Below, in pieces: positions 25,901-38,477 of a stretch of DNA of 64,000 nt; position 1 is the stretch's first letter; the number at the start of each line of letters is the position of its first letter. Position numbers and translations under genes: made by a program. The stretch is from Protula sp. h YS-2021 (lineage: Eukaryota > Annelida > Polychaeta > Sabellida > Serpulidae), in contig OX457034.1 in NCBI GenBank assembly GCA_949752745.1, positions 29,493,544 to 29,557,543 on the forward strand, read 5' to 3'. A model generated the notes under the pieces. The model was not told the origin of the DNA. It made no database searches and saw only the letters and a program-made list of their open reading frames with translations.

Positions 25901-26096
25901 CTGAGCCCTTTAAATTGCACTTTTACAAAGGCAAAGTTTTCTACAGGCGAGTGTTAAATGAATGGTTTTAAGAACAGCGAGATAGTTTTTTTATAAATAG
26001 ATTTGTCTATTTCTTAGTGATTGGATGAATGATCAGATCAGTCCTGGAAAAAACTTCACAATAACTATGTAACTGTTTGATATATTTTTTTAAAGT
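22998..26096 (+). repeat. Unit 9, L form (3099 bp)
   Basis: A-tract 26, T-runs 9 and 6. It is the first unit after unit 2 with the 6-base second T-run, which then persists to unit 14. It has a private T at 25719 (GAATATGG). Confidence 0.97.
23997..24333 (+). mobile_element. SINE-like element, unit 9
   Basis: Uninterrupted A26 tail at 24308-24333; head as in unit 2. Confidence 0.6.
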
Positions 26097-29000
26097 AAAC
26101 CTTTGTAACCATATACATCCTTCATGTTACCAGTTACCAATACAAATATATGTAATGTAAGAAGCTACTAAATTTCAACTTACAATTTAGATGTTTTCAA
26201 CATTTTATTTACAGTAGACTTTGTAAACCTAAATAATTAAAATGTACTTCTATTTCCAGCCGAGTGTGAGATGTGAGAAATAATTCTGGGGTTACGGTAT
26301 ATACCGCCAACAACTGGAAAAATAAAAATAAATCAAGGGGTAATGTCATTGAATGTGTGATTTGTTTTAAGAACTACAAAAAGATGTATGTATTCCATAG
26401 GTAAAAATTGTAATTTATTTCTGCATACAAACAATATGTATTTGCACCAATTATCAACTCTAAAGAAATCAGGTATTACACATATACCACCGACAAAAAT
26501 GAAAATCCTGTGACTTTCTCAGTGAATTTGTGATATGGTTCAAGAGTTAGAAAGGAATGTATGTATACCTTTAGTAAAATTTGAACTTTATTTCTGGATA
26601 CAAGCAATCGGTAGCTGCAACAAGTATCAACAGAAACAAATCACCAGAAAACATTGATGTAAAAATTCAAAGGTCCAGTACATAATACGGCATATCCTCG
26701 TCTCGGACATTTGTCGTTGTCATGTATCTGCGCCGTATGTCGAATTATGCTGACACAGTTGACGCCCCACTCTAGCGCTATTACTCTTATATTTATGACT
26801 TCCTTAAAATCTAAGCGGTTATTGTTGCAAGATCAAAGATTTCAATTTAGTTCGTTCGTTGCATAGACTGCACATCCTAGCTTTTATTTTAGTGTTAATG
26901 CATGTTTAACTGGCCAGTCGTTAACTGGTCAACCGTCAATGATGGATAATGGATTTACAGACATGTCTTGTTATATTTTCCATGTTGATCAAACCAACAC
27001 AGGTTAAACAAGACCCAAACAGTCTGAGAAATCTGATAGATTCACAGCAGGTTATATACAATTCCAGTGACATTGAAAAATGGTGTGTAAAATTACTGAT
27101 AGAGAATTGAATTGGATAGAGCATTGGTTCGGTAAGCCGAAGGTCCCGAGTTCGACTCCAGCTCGGGGCGGCATGCAGGGAATTGACATTTGCTCAAATT
27201 GCCTTGGCTAAGCAAATACAGTAGATAAGATCACCTATGAAGGAATTTAAAGTTGACGCCCACTTAGCGTTTCAGCCATCCCTTAAAAAACATTTTAGAA
27301 AGAAGTTAGTTTGGGCATCGTCCAATGACTTTCTTTATTTGAGTTGCCAAAGTCAATAAAATTATTTATTTTTAAACGATCAAAAGTTTCAGGGAGTGAA
27401 CTCTGTAAAAAAAACAAAAAAAAAAAAAACATAGGTTTTGCCTGTAACACTTTGGTCCCTTTTTATTCTATATTGATATTGAATGTTTCAAGTCAAACCG
27501 TAAACAAGAAGAAACAAGTGTAAGCAACGCCTGTTTTGAAAGATTTACAATGCAGCAATAAATGTTGCAATCACTCACTTTTTCCCACACCACAATCCAA
27601 TTCAGATGGGAAGGTATGTAGTTTATAAACAGGCTCGAGCATCCATACAGATAGTGCTGTGCAGGTTATGGCAGTAATACAGTTGGCTGAAAGTTGGCTC
27701 GGGAGTGCGAGGGCGTAAGCGTTCCGGTGTTCTTCGGGACCCGGTGGATCGAGCTGGAACTCGGCTGTAGAAAGGCGAAAGGCGGCGTAAAACCCGCCCG
27801 GTATGCCGAAGCCCCGCCACTGACCAATGCACACTGTGGTTGATCATTGACGGTGGCTGGGGTGGCCGTATATACGTCAGGCTTCTGGCAGCAAGCCATA
27901 ATATATATCCTGCACTGCACGCTTCACTTTTTGTTTTTTTTTACCTTTGATTATGTTTTATTTTATCCAAGAGGTAGGTTATTGTTTCTACTTCATACAA
28001 AACTTATGCAAGATTTAATCATATTTTATTGCTGGTGCATGCACATAGAAGGCTCTAGAATATGCACAACAGTATTCCACACTCCTCTAGTATCGCTTGT
28101 TCAATGCTCTTTCAATCCAACTGGACAATCAAAAGCTGTGCGTCTCACACTTCTTGATCTCTCTCACACTGCTTGATCTCTTCAATCATGGCATTCTACC
28201 TACGTCAGTTGCAGAGTTACTTCGGGATTGAAGGCACAGAGTACGATCGTTGTACCTTACTAAGATCGAGGATGTATATTCAGACACCGTAATATCATAC
28301 TGAATTTTACTTCAGGTTTTAAACAAATATTAAGTAGTCTTAAAACTGTTTGATTTTACATACACCGTTTATAAGAGAATGACATTGAAGCATTAACTTT
28401 GGCCATTTTTTCTATCTTAAACCATTTCAAAGAGAATAAAATACTCAGACAAAAGTACAGATGCTCAATAATCTTTCAGATCAAGGCAGATCGATGAACT
28501 TTCTAAAATACATAAACCTATTTTATTGCTAAACATTAAAATATCTGCAATAAAGAAAATTTTAATGGTTATAAAAGTAAGATTGTAATGTGTGGATAAG
28601 TTTGTACAGTGTAGCTAAAGTGAAAAGGTGGTAGTAGAATTTGCAAAGTGGGGATACCTGCTTGACCTCTTCCGAGGATCATAATTTTAAAACTGATCTA
28701 TGTGAAAATAAAAGAAGAAAGTTAATTTTCCTTGGAAAATAATAAAAAGTCAAATATATTGTACTTGCGATTGAAGAAAAATGGGCACGGTTGGGGAGAG
28801 GAAGAGCAAAGGAAGATGGATGTATGTAAATGTCTTGAGTAATAATGTGAAATAGTGAAAGTGGTTAATTTGGTGGATAGGTTAAATTTTGAAAGTGGAA
28901 TATCTTTAAAAGTATTGGTGATAGAGAGACGGGGATTTGACGAGGTGATATGGCGAATATGAATTATGTATGATCCAGTAGTGTTTTTAGGCCATTCTGA

Positions 29001-29192
29001 GCCCTTTAAATTGCACTTTTACAAAGGCAAAGTTTTCTACAGGCGAGTGTTAAATGAATGGTTTTAAGAACAGCGAGATAGTTTTTTTATAAATAGATTT
29101 GTCTATTTCTTAGTGATTGGATGAATGATCAGATCAGTCCTGGAAAAAACTTCACAATAACTATGTAACTGTTTGATATATTTTTTTAAAGT
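26097..29192 (+). repeat. Unit 10, L form (3096 bp)
   Basis: The A-tract is 23 long with a C at 27415; T-runs 9 and 6. It is the first of three units (10-12) with GAAGAAACAAG in the linker after the A-tract. Confidence 0.97.
27096..27429 (+). mobile_element. SINE-like element, unit 10
   Basis: The tail is A8-C-A14 at 27407-27429; head as in unit 2. Confidence 0.6.
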
Positions 29193-32100
29193 AAACCTTT
29201 GTAACCATATACATCCTTCATGTTACCAGTTACCAATACAAATATATGTAATGTAAGAAGCTACTAAATTTCAACTTACAATTTAGATGTTTTCAACATT
29301 TTATTTACAGTAGACTTTGTAAACCTAAATAATTAAAATGTACTTCTATTTCCAGCCGAGTGTGAGATGTGAGAAATAATTCTGGGGTTACGGTATATAC
29401 CGCCAACAACTGGAAAAATAAAAATAAATCAAGGGGTAATGTCATTGAATGTGTGATTTGTTTTAAGAACTACAAAAAGATGTATGTATTCCATAGGTAA
29501 AAATTGTAATTTATTTCTGCATACAAACAATATGTATTTGCACCAATTATCAACTCTAAAGAAATCAGGTATTACACATATACCACCGACAAAAATGAAA
29601 ATCCTGTGACTTTCTCAGTGAATTTGTGATATGGTTCAAGAGTTAGAAAGGAATGTATGTATACCTTTAGTAAAATTTGAACTTTATTTCTGGATACAAG
29701 CAATCGGTAGCTGCAACAAGTATCAACAGAAACAAATCACCAGAAAACATTGATGTAAAAATTCAAAGGTCCAGTACATAATACGGCATATCCTCGTCTC
29801 GGACATTTGTCGTTGTCATGTATCTGCGCCGTATGTCGAATTATGCTGACACAGTTGACGCCCCACTCTAGCGCTATTACTCTTATATTTATGACTTCCT
29901 TAAAATCTAAGCGGTTATTGTTGCAAGATCAAAGATTTCAATTTAGTTCGTTCGTTGCATAGACTGCACATCCTAGCTTTTATTTTAGTGTTAATGCATG
30001 TTTAACTGGCCAGTCGTTAACTGGTCAACCGTCAATGATGGATAATGGATTTACAGACATGTCTTGTTATATTTTCCATGTTGATCAAACCAACACAGGT
30101 TAAACAAGACCCAAACAGTCTGAGAAATCTGATAGATTCACAGCAGGTTATATACAATTCCAGTGACATTGAAAAATGGTGTGTAAAATTACTGATAGAG
30201 AATTGAATTGGATAGAGCATTGGTTCGGTAAGCCGAAGGTCCCGAGTTCGACTCCAGCTCGGGGCGGCATGCAGGGAATTGACATTTGCTCAAATTGCCT
30301 TGGCTAAGCAAATACAGTAGATAAGATCACCTATGAAGGAATTTAAAGTTGACGCCCACTTAGCGTTTCAGCCATCCCTTAAAAAACATTTTAGAAAGAA
30401 GTTAGTTTGGGCATCGTCCAATGACTTTCTTTATTTGAGTTGCCAAAGTCAATAAAATTATTTATTTTTAAACGATCAAAAGTTTCAGGGAGTGAACTCT
30501 GTAAAAAAAAAAAAAAAAAAAAACATAGGTTTTGCCTGTAACACTTTGGTCCCTTTTTATTCTATATTGATATTGAATGTTTCAAGTCAAACCGTAAACA
30601 AGAAGAAACAAGTGTAAGCAACGCCTGTTTTGAAAGATTTACAATGCAGCAATAAATGTTGCAATCACTCACTTTTTCCCACACCACAATCCAATTCAGA
30701 TGGGAAGGTATGTAGTTTATAAACAGGCTCGAGCATCCATACAGATAGTGCTGTGCAGGTTATGGCAGTAATACAGTTGGCTGAAAGTTGGCTCGGGAGT
30801 GCGAGGGCGTAAGCGTTCCGGTGTTCTTCGGGACCCGGTGGATCGAGCTGGAACTCGGCTGTAGAAAGGCGAAAGGCGGCGTAAAACCCGCCCGGTATGC
30901 CGAAGCCCCGCCACTGACCAATGCACACTGTGGTTGATCATTGACGGTGGCTGGGGTGGCCGTATATACGTCAGGCTTCTGGCAGCAAGCCATAATATAT
31001 ATCCTGCACTGCACGCTTCACTTTTTGTTTTTTTTTACCTTTGATTATGTTTTATTTTATCCAAGAGGTAGGTTATTGTTTCTACTTCATACAAAACTTA
31101 TGCAAGATTTAATCATATTTTATTGCTGGTGCATGCACATAGAAGGCTCTAGAATATGCACAACAGTATTCCACACTCCTCTAGTATCGCTTGTTCAATG
31201 CTCTTTCAATCCAACTGGACAATCAAAAGCTGTGCGTCTCACACTTCTTGATCTCTCTCACACTGCTTGATCTCTTCAATCATGGCATTCTACCTACGTC
31301 AGTTGCAGAGTTACTTCGGGATTGAAGGCACAGAGTACGATCGTTGTACCTTACTAAGATCGAGGATGTATATTCAGACACCGTAATATCATACTGAATT
31401 TTACTTCAGGTTTTAAACAAATATTAAGTAGTCTTAAAACTGTTTGATTTTACATACACCGTTTATAAGAGAATGACATTGAAGCATTAACTTTGGCCAT
31501 TTTTTCTATCTTAAACCATTTCAAAGAGAATAAAATACTCAGACAAAAGTACAGATGCTCAATAATCTTTCAGATCAAGGCAGATCGATGAACTTTCTAA
31601 AATACATAAACCTATTTTATTGCTAAACATTAAAATATCTGCAATAAAGAAAATTTTAATGGTTATAAAAGTAAGATTGTAATGTGTGGATAAGTTTGTA
31701 CAGTGTAGCTAAAGTGAAAAGGTGGTAGTAGAATTTGCAAAGTGGGGATACCTGCTTGACCTCTTCCGAGGATCATAATTTTAAAACTGATCTATGTGAA
31801 AATAAAAGAAGAAAGTTAATTTTCCTTGGAAAATAATAAAAAGTCAAATATATTGTACTTGCGATTGAAGAAAAATGGGCACGGTTGGGGAGAGGAAGAG
31901 CAAAGGAAGATGGATGTATGTAAATGTCTTGAGTAATAATGTGAAATAGTGAAAGTGGTTAATTTGGTGGATAGGTTAAATTTTGAAAGTGGAATATCTT
32001 TAAAAGTATTGGTGATAGAGAGACGGGGATTTGACGAGGTGATATGGCGAATATGAATTATGTATGATCCAGTAGTGTTTTTAGGCCATTCTGAGCCCTT

Positions 32101-32286
32101 TAAATTGCACTTTTACAAAGGCAAAGTTTTCTACAGGCGAGTGTTAAATGAATGGTTTTAAGAACAGCGAGATAGTTTTTTTATAAATAGATTTGTCTAT
32201 TTCTTAGTGATTGGATGAATGATCAGATCAGTCCTGGAAAAAACTTCACAATAACTATGTAACTGTTTGATATATTTTTTTAAAGT
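29193..32286 (+). repeat. Unit 11, L form (3094 bp, shortest)
   Basis: A-tract 21, T-runs 9 and 6. It carries GAAGAAACAAG as in units 10 and 12. Its short length is fully explained by the A-tract. Confidence 0.97.
30192..30523 (+). mobile_element. SINE-like element, unit 11
   Basis: It has the shortest tail, uninterrupted A21 at 30503-30523. Confidence 0.6.
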
Positions 32287-35200
32287 AAACCTTTGTAACC
32301 ATATACATCCTTCATGTTACCAGTTACCAATACAAATATATGTAATGTAAGAAGCTACTAAATTTCAACTTACAATTTAGATGTTTTCAACATTTTATTT
32401 ACAGTAGACTTTGTAAACCTAAATAATTAAAATGTACTTCTATTTCCAGCCGAGTGTGAGATGTGAGAAATAATTCTGGGGTTACGGTATATACCGCCAA
32501 CAACTGGAAAAATAAAAATAAATCAAGGGGTAATGTCATTGAATGTGTGATTTGTTTTAAGAACTACAAAAAGATGTATGTATTCCATAGGTAAAAATTG
32601 TAATTTATTTCTGCATACAAACAATATGTATTTGCACCAATTATCAACTCTAAAGAAATCAGGTATTACACATATACCACCGACAAAAATGAAAATCCTG
32701 TGACTTTCTCAGTGAATTTGTGATATGGTTCAAGAGTTAGAAAGGAATGTATGTATACCTTTAGTAAAATTTGAACTTTATTTCTGGATACAAGCAATCG
32801 GTAGCTGCAACAAGTATCAACAGAAACAAATCACCAGAAAACATTGATGTAAAAATTCAAAGGTCCAGTACATAATACGGCATATCCTCGTCTCGGACAT
32901 TTGTCGTTGTCATGTATCTGCGCCGTATGTCGAATTATGCTGACACAGTTGACGCCCCACTCTAGCGCTATTACTCTTATATTTATGACTTCCTTAAAAT
33001 CTAAGCGGTTATTGTTGCAAGATCAAAGATTTCAATTTAGTTCGTTCGTTGCATAGACTGCACATCCTAGCTTTTATTTTAGTGTTAATGCATGTTTAAC
33101 TGGCCAGTCGTTAACTGGTCAACCGTCAATGATGGATAATGGATTTACAGACATGTCTTGTTATATTTTCCATGTTGATCAAACCAACACAGGTTAAACA
33201 AGACCCAAACAGTCTGAGAAATCTGATAGATTCACAGCAGGTTATATACAATTCCAGTGACATTGAAAAATGGTGTGTAAAATTACTGATAGAGAATTGA
33301 ATTGGATAGAGCATTGGTTCGGTAAGCCGAAGGTCCCGAGTTCGACTCCAGCTCGGGGCGGCATGCAGGGAATTGACATTTGCTCAAATTGCCTTGGCTA
33401 AGCAAATACAGTAGATAAGATCACCTATGAAGGAATTTAAAGTTGACGCCCACTTAGCGTTTCAGCCATCCCTTAAAAAACATTTTAGAAAGAAGTTAGT
33501 TTGGGCATCGTCCAATGACTTTCTTTATTTGAGTTGCCAAAGTCAATAAAATTATTTATTTTTAAACGATCAAAAGTTTCAGGGAGTGAACTCTGTAAAA
33601 AAAAAAAAAAAAAAAAAAACATAGGTTTTGCCTGTAACACTTTGGTCCCTTTTTATTCTATATTGATATTGAATGTTTCAAGTCAAACCGTAAACAAGAA
33701 GAAACAAGTGTAAGCAACGCCTGTTTTGAAAGATTTACAATGCAGCAATAAATGTTGCAATCACTCACTTTTTCCCACACCACAATCCAATTCAGATGGG
33801 AAGGTATGTAGTTTATAAACAGGCTCGAGCATCCATACAGATAGTGCTGTGCAGGTTATGGCAGTAATACAGTTGGCTGAAAGTTGGCTCGGGAGTGCGA
33901 GGGCGTAAGCGTTCCGGTGTTCTTCGGGACCCGGTGGATCGAGCTGGAACTCGGCTGTAGAAAGGCGAAAGGCGGCGTAAAACCCGCCCGGTATGCCGAA
34001 GCCCCGCCACTGACCAATGCACACTGTGGTTGATCATTGACGGTGGCTGGGGTGGCCGTATATACGTCAGGCTTCTGGCAGCAAGCCATAATATATATCC
34101 TGCACTGCACGCTTCACTTTTTGTTTTTTTTTACCTTTGATTATGTTTTATTTTATCCAAGAGGTAGGTTATTGTTTCTACTTCATACAAAACTTATGCA
34201 AGATTTAATCATATTTTATTGCTGGTGCATGCACATAGAAGGCTCTAGAATATGCACAACAGTATTCCACACTCCTCTAGTATCGCTTGTTCAATGCTCT
34301 TTCAATCCAACTGGACAATCAAAAGCTGTGCGTCTCACACTTCTTGATCTCTCTCACACTGCTTGATCTCTTCAATCATGGCATTCTACCTACGTCAGTT
34401 GCAGAGTTACTTCGGGATTGAAGGCACAGAGTACGATCGTTGTACCTTACTAAGATCGAGGATGTATATTCAGACACCGTAATATCATACTGAATTTTAC
34501 TTCAGGTTTTAAACAAATATTAAGTAGTCTTAAAACTGTTTGATTTTACATACACCGTTTATAAGAGAATGACATTGAAGCATTAACTTTGGCCATTTTT
34601 TCTATCTTAAACCATTTCAAAGAGAATAAAATACTCAGACAAAAGTACAGATGCTCAATAATCTTTCAGATCAAGGCAGATCGATGAACTTTCTAAAATA
34701 CATAAACCTATTTTATTGCTAAACATTAAAATATCTGCAATAAAGAAAATTTTAATGGTTATAAAAGTAAGATTGTAATGTGTGGATAAGTTTGTACAGT
34801 GTAGCTAAAGTGAAAAGGTGGTAGTAGAATTTGCAAAGTGGGGATACCTGCTTGACCTCTTCCGAGGATCATAATTTTAAAACTGATCTATGTGAAAATA
34901 AAAGAAGAAAGTTAATTTTCCTTGGAAAATAATAAAAAGTCAAATATATTGTACTTGCGATTGAAGAAAAATGGGCACGGTTGGGGAGAGGAAGAGCAAA
35001 GGAAGATGGATGTATGTAAATGTCTTGAGTAATAATGTGAAATAGTGAAAGTGGTTAATTTGGTGGATAGGTTAAATTTTGAAAGTGGAATATCTTTAAA
35101 AGTATTGGTGATAGAGAGACGGGGATTTGACGAGGTGATATGGCGAATATGAATTATGTATGATCCAGTAGTGTTTTTAGGCCATTCTGAGCCCTTTAAA

Positions 35201-35382
35201 TTGCACTTTTACAAAGGCAAAGTTTTCTACAGGCGAGTGTTAAATGAATGGTTTTAAGAACAGCGAGATAGTTTTTTTATAAATAGATTTGTCTATTTCT
35301 TAGTGATTGGATGAATGATCAGATCAGTCCTGGAAAAAACTTCACAATAACTATGTAACTGTTTGATATATTTTTTTAAAGT
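32287..35382 (+). repeat. Unit 12, L form (3096 bp)
   Basis: A-tract 23, T-runs 9 and 6. It is the last unit with GAAGAAACAAG. Confidence 0.97.
33286..33619 (+). mobile_element. SINE-like element, unit 12
   Basis: Uninterrupted A23 tail at 33597-33619; head as in unit 2. Confidence 0.6.
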
Positions 35383-38300
35383 AAACCTTTGTAACCATAT
35401 ACATCCTTCATGTTACCAGTTACCAATACAAATATATGTAATGTAAGAAGCTACTAAATTTCAACTTACAATTTAGATGTTTTCAACATTTTATTTACAG
35501 TAGACTTTGTAAACCTAAATAATTAAAATGTACTTCTATTTCCAGCCGAGTGTGAGATGTGAGAAATAATTCTGGGGTTACGGTATATACCGCCAACAAC
35601 TGGAAAAATAAAAATAAATCAAGGGGTAATGTCATTGAATGTGTGATTTGTTTTAAGAACTACAAAAAGATGTATGTATTCCATAGGTAAAAATTGTAAT
35701 TTATTTCTGCATACAAACAATATGTATTTGCACCAATTATCAACTCTAAAGAAATCAGGTATTACACATATACCACCGACAAAAATGAAAATCCTGTGAC
35801 TTTCTCAGTGAATTTGTGATATGGTTCAAGAGTTAGAAAGGAATGTATGTATACCTTTAGTAAAATTTGAACTTTATTTCTGGATACAAGCAATCGGTAG
35901 CTGCAACAAGTATCAACAGAAACAAATCACCAGAAAACATTGATGTAAAAATTCAAAGGTCCAGTACATAATACGGCATATCCTCGTCTCGGACATTTGT
36001 CGTTGTCATGTATCTGCGCCGTATGTCGAATTATGCTGACACAGTTGACGCCCCACTCTAGCGCTATTACTCTTATATTTATGACTTCCTTAAAATCTAA
36101 GCGGTTATTGTTGCAAGATCAAAGATTTCAATTTAGTTCGTTCGTTGCATAGACTGCACATCCTAGCTTTTATTTTAGTGTTAATGCATGTTTAACTGGC
36201 CAGTCGTTAACTGGTCAACCGTCAATGATGGATAATGGATTTACAGACATGTCTTGTTATATTTTCCATGTTGATCAAACCAACACAGGTTAAACAAGAC
36301 CCAAACAGTCTGAGAAATCTGATAGATTCACAGCAGGTTATATACAATTCCAGTGACATTGAAAAATGGTGTGTAAAATTACTGATAGAGAATTGAATTG
36401 GATAGAGCATTGGTTCGGTAAGCCGAAGGTCCCGAGTTCGACTCCAGCTCGGGGCGGCATGCAGGGAATTGACATTTGCTCAAATTGCCTTGGCTAAGCA
36501 AATACAGTAGATAAGATCACCTATGAAGGAATTTAAAGTTGACGCCCACTTAGCGTTTCAGCCATCCCTTAAAAAACATTTTAGAAAGAAGTTAGTTTGG
36601 GCATCGTCCAATGACTTTCTTTATTTGAGTTGCCAAAGTCAATAAAATTATTTATTTTTAAACGATCAAAAGTTTCAGGGAGTGAACTCTGTAAAAAAAA
36701 AAAAACAAAAAAAACATAGGTTTTGCCTGTAACACTTTGGTCCCTTTTTATTCTATATTGATATTGAATGTTTCAAGTCAAACCGTAAACAAGAAGAAAA
36801 AAGTGTAAGCAACGCCTGTTTTGAAAGATTTACAATTCAGCAATAAATGTTGCAATCACTCACTTTTTCCCACACCACAGTCCAATTCAGATGGGAAGGT
36901 ATGTAGTTTATAAACAGGCTCGAGCATCCATACAGATAGTGCTGTGCAGGTTATGGCAGTAATACAGTTGGCTGAAAGTTGGCTCGGGAGTGCGAGGGCG
37001 TAAGCGTTCCCGTGTCTTTCGGGACCCGGTGGATCGAGCTGGAACTCGGCTGTAGAAAGGCGAAAGGCGGCGTAAAACCCGCCCGGTATGCCGAAGCCCC
37101 GCCACTGACCAATGCACACTGTGGTTGATCATTGACGGTGGCTGGGGTGGCCGTATATACGTCAGGCTTCTGGCAGCAAGCCATAATATATATCCTGCAC
37201 TGCACGCTTCACTTTTTGTTTTTTTTTACCTTTGATTATGTTTTATTTTATCCAAGAGGTAGGTTATTGTTTCTACTTCATACAAAACTTATGCAAGATT
37301 TAATCATATTTTATTGCTGGTGCATGCACATAGAAGGCTCTAGAATATGCACAACAGTATTCCACACTCCTCTAGTATCGCTTGTTCAATGCTCTTTCAA
37401 TCCAACTGGACAATCAAAAGCTGTGCGTCTCACACTTCTTGATCTCTCTCACACTGCTTGATCTCTTCAATCATGGCATTCTACCTACGTCAGTTGCAGA
37501 GTTACTTCGGGATTGAAGGCACAGAGTACGATCGTTGTACCTTACTAAGATCGAGGATGTATATTCAGACACCGTAATATCATACTGAATTTTACTTCAG
37601 GTTTTAAACAAATATTAAGTAGTCTTAAAACTGTTTGATTTTACATACACCGTTTATAAGAGAATGACATTGAAGCATTAACTTTGGCCATTTTTTCTAT
37701 CTTAAACCATTTCAAAGAGAATAAAATACTCAGACAAAAGTACAGATGCTCAATAATCTTTCAGATCAAGGCAGATCGATGAACTTTCTAAAATACATAA
37801 ACCTATTTTATTGCTAAACATTAAAATATCTGCAATAAAGAAAATTTTAATGGTTATAAAAGTAAGATTGTAATGTGTGGATAAGTTTGTACAGTGTAGC
37901 TAAAGTGAAAAGGTGGTAGTAGAATTTGCAAAGTGGGGATACCTGCTTGACCTCTTCCGAGGATCATAATTTTAAAACTGATCTATGTGAAAATAAAAGA
38001 AGAAAGTTAATTTTCCTTGGAAAATAATAAAAAGTCAAATATATTGTACTTGCGATTGAAGAAAAATGGGCACGGTTGGGGAGAGGAAGAGCAAAGGAAG
38101 ATGGATGTATGTAAATGTCTTGAGTAATAATGTGAAATAGTGAAAGTGGTTAATTTGGTGGATAGGTTAAATTTTGAAAGTGGAATATCTTTAAAAGTAT
38201 TGGTGATAGAGAGACGGGGATTTGACGAGGTGATATGGCGAATATGAATTATGTATGATCCAGTAGTGTTTTTAGGCCATTCTGAGCCCTTTAAATTGCA

Positions 38301-38477
38301 CTTTTACAAAGGCAAAGTTTTCTACAGGCGAGTGTTAAATGAATGGTTTTAAGAACAGCGAGATAGTTTTTTTATAAATAGATTTGTCTATTTCTTAGTG
38401 ATTGGATGAATGATCAGATCAGTCCTGGAAAAAACTTCACAATAACTATGTAACTGTTTGATATATTTTTTTAAAGT
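35383..38477 (+). repeat. Unit 13, L form (3095 bp)
   Basis: The tract is 22 long with a C at 36706; T-runs 9 and 6. It shares with unit 14 only: T at 36837, G at 36880 and three substitutions within seven bases (37011, 37016, 37017) inside the CpG patch. It lacks the unit-253 C of unit 14. Confidence 0.97.
36382..36714 (+). mobile_element. SINE-like element, unit 13
   Basis: The tail is A13-C-A8 at 36693-36714; head as in unit 2. Confidence 0.6.
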
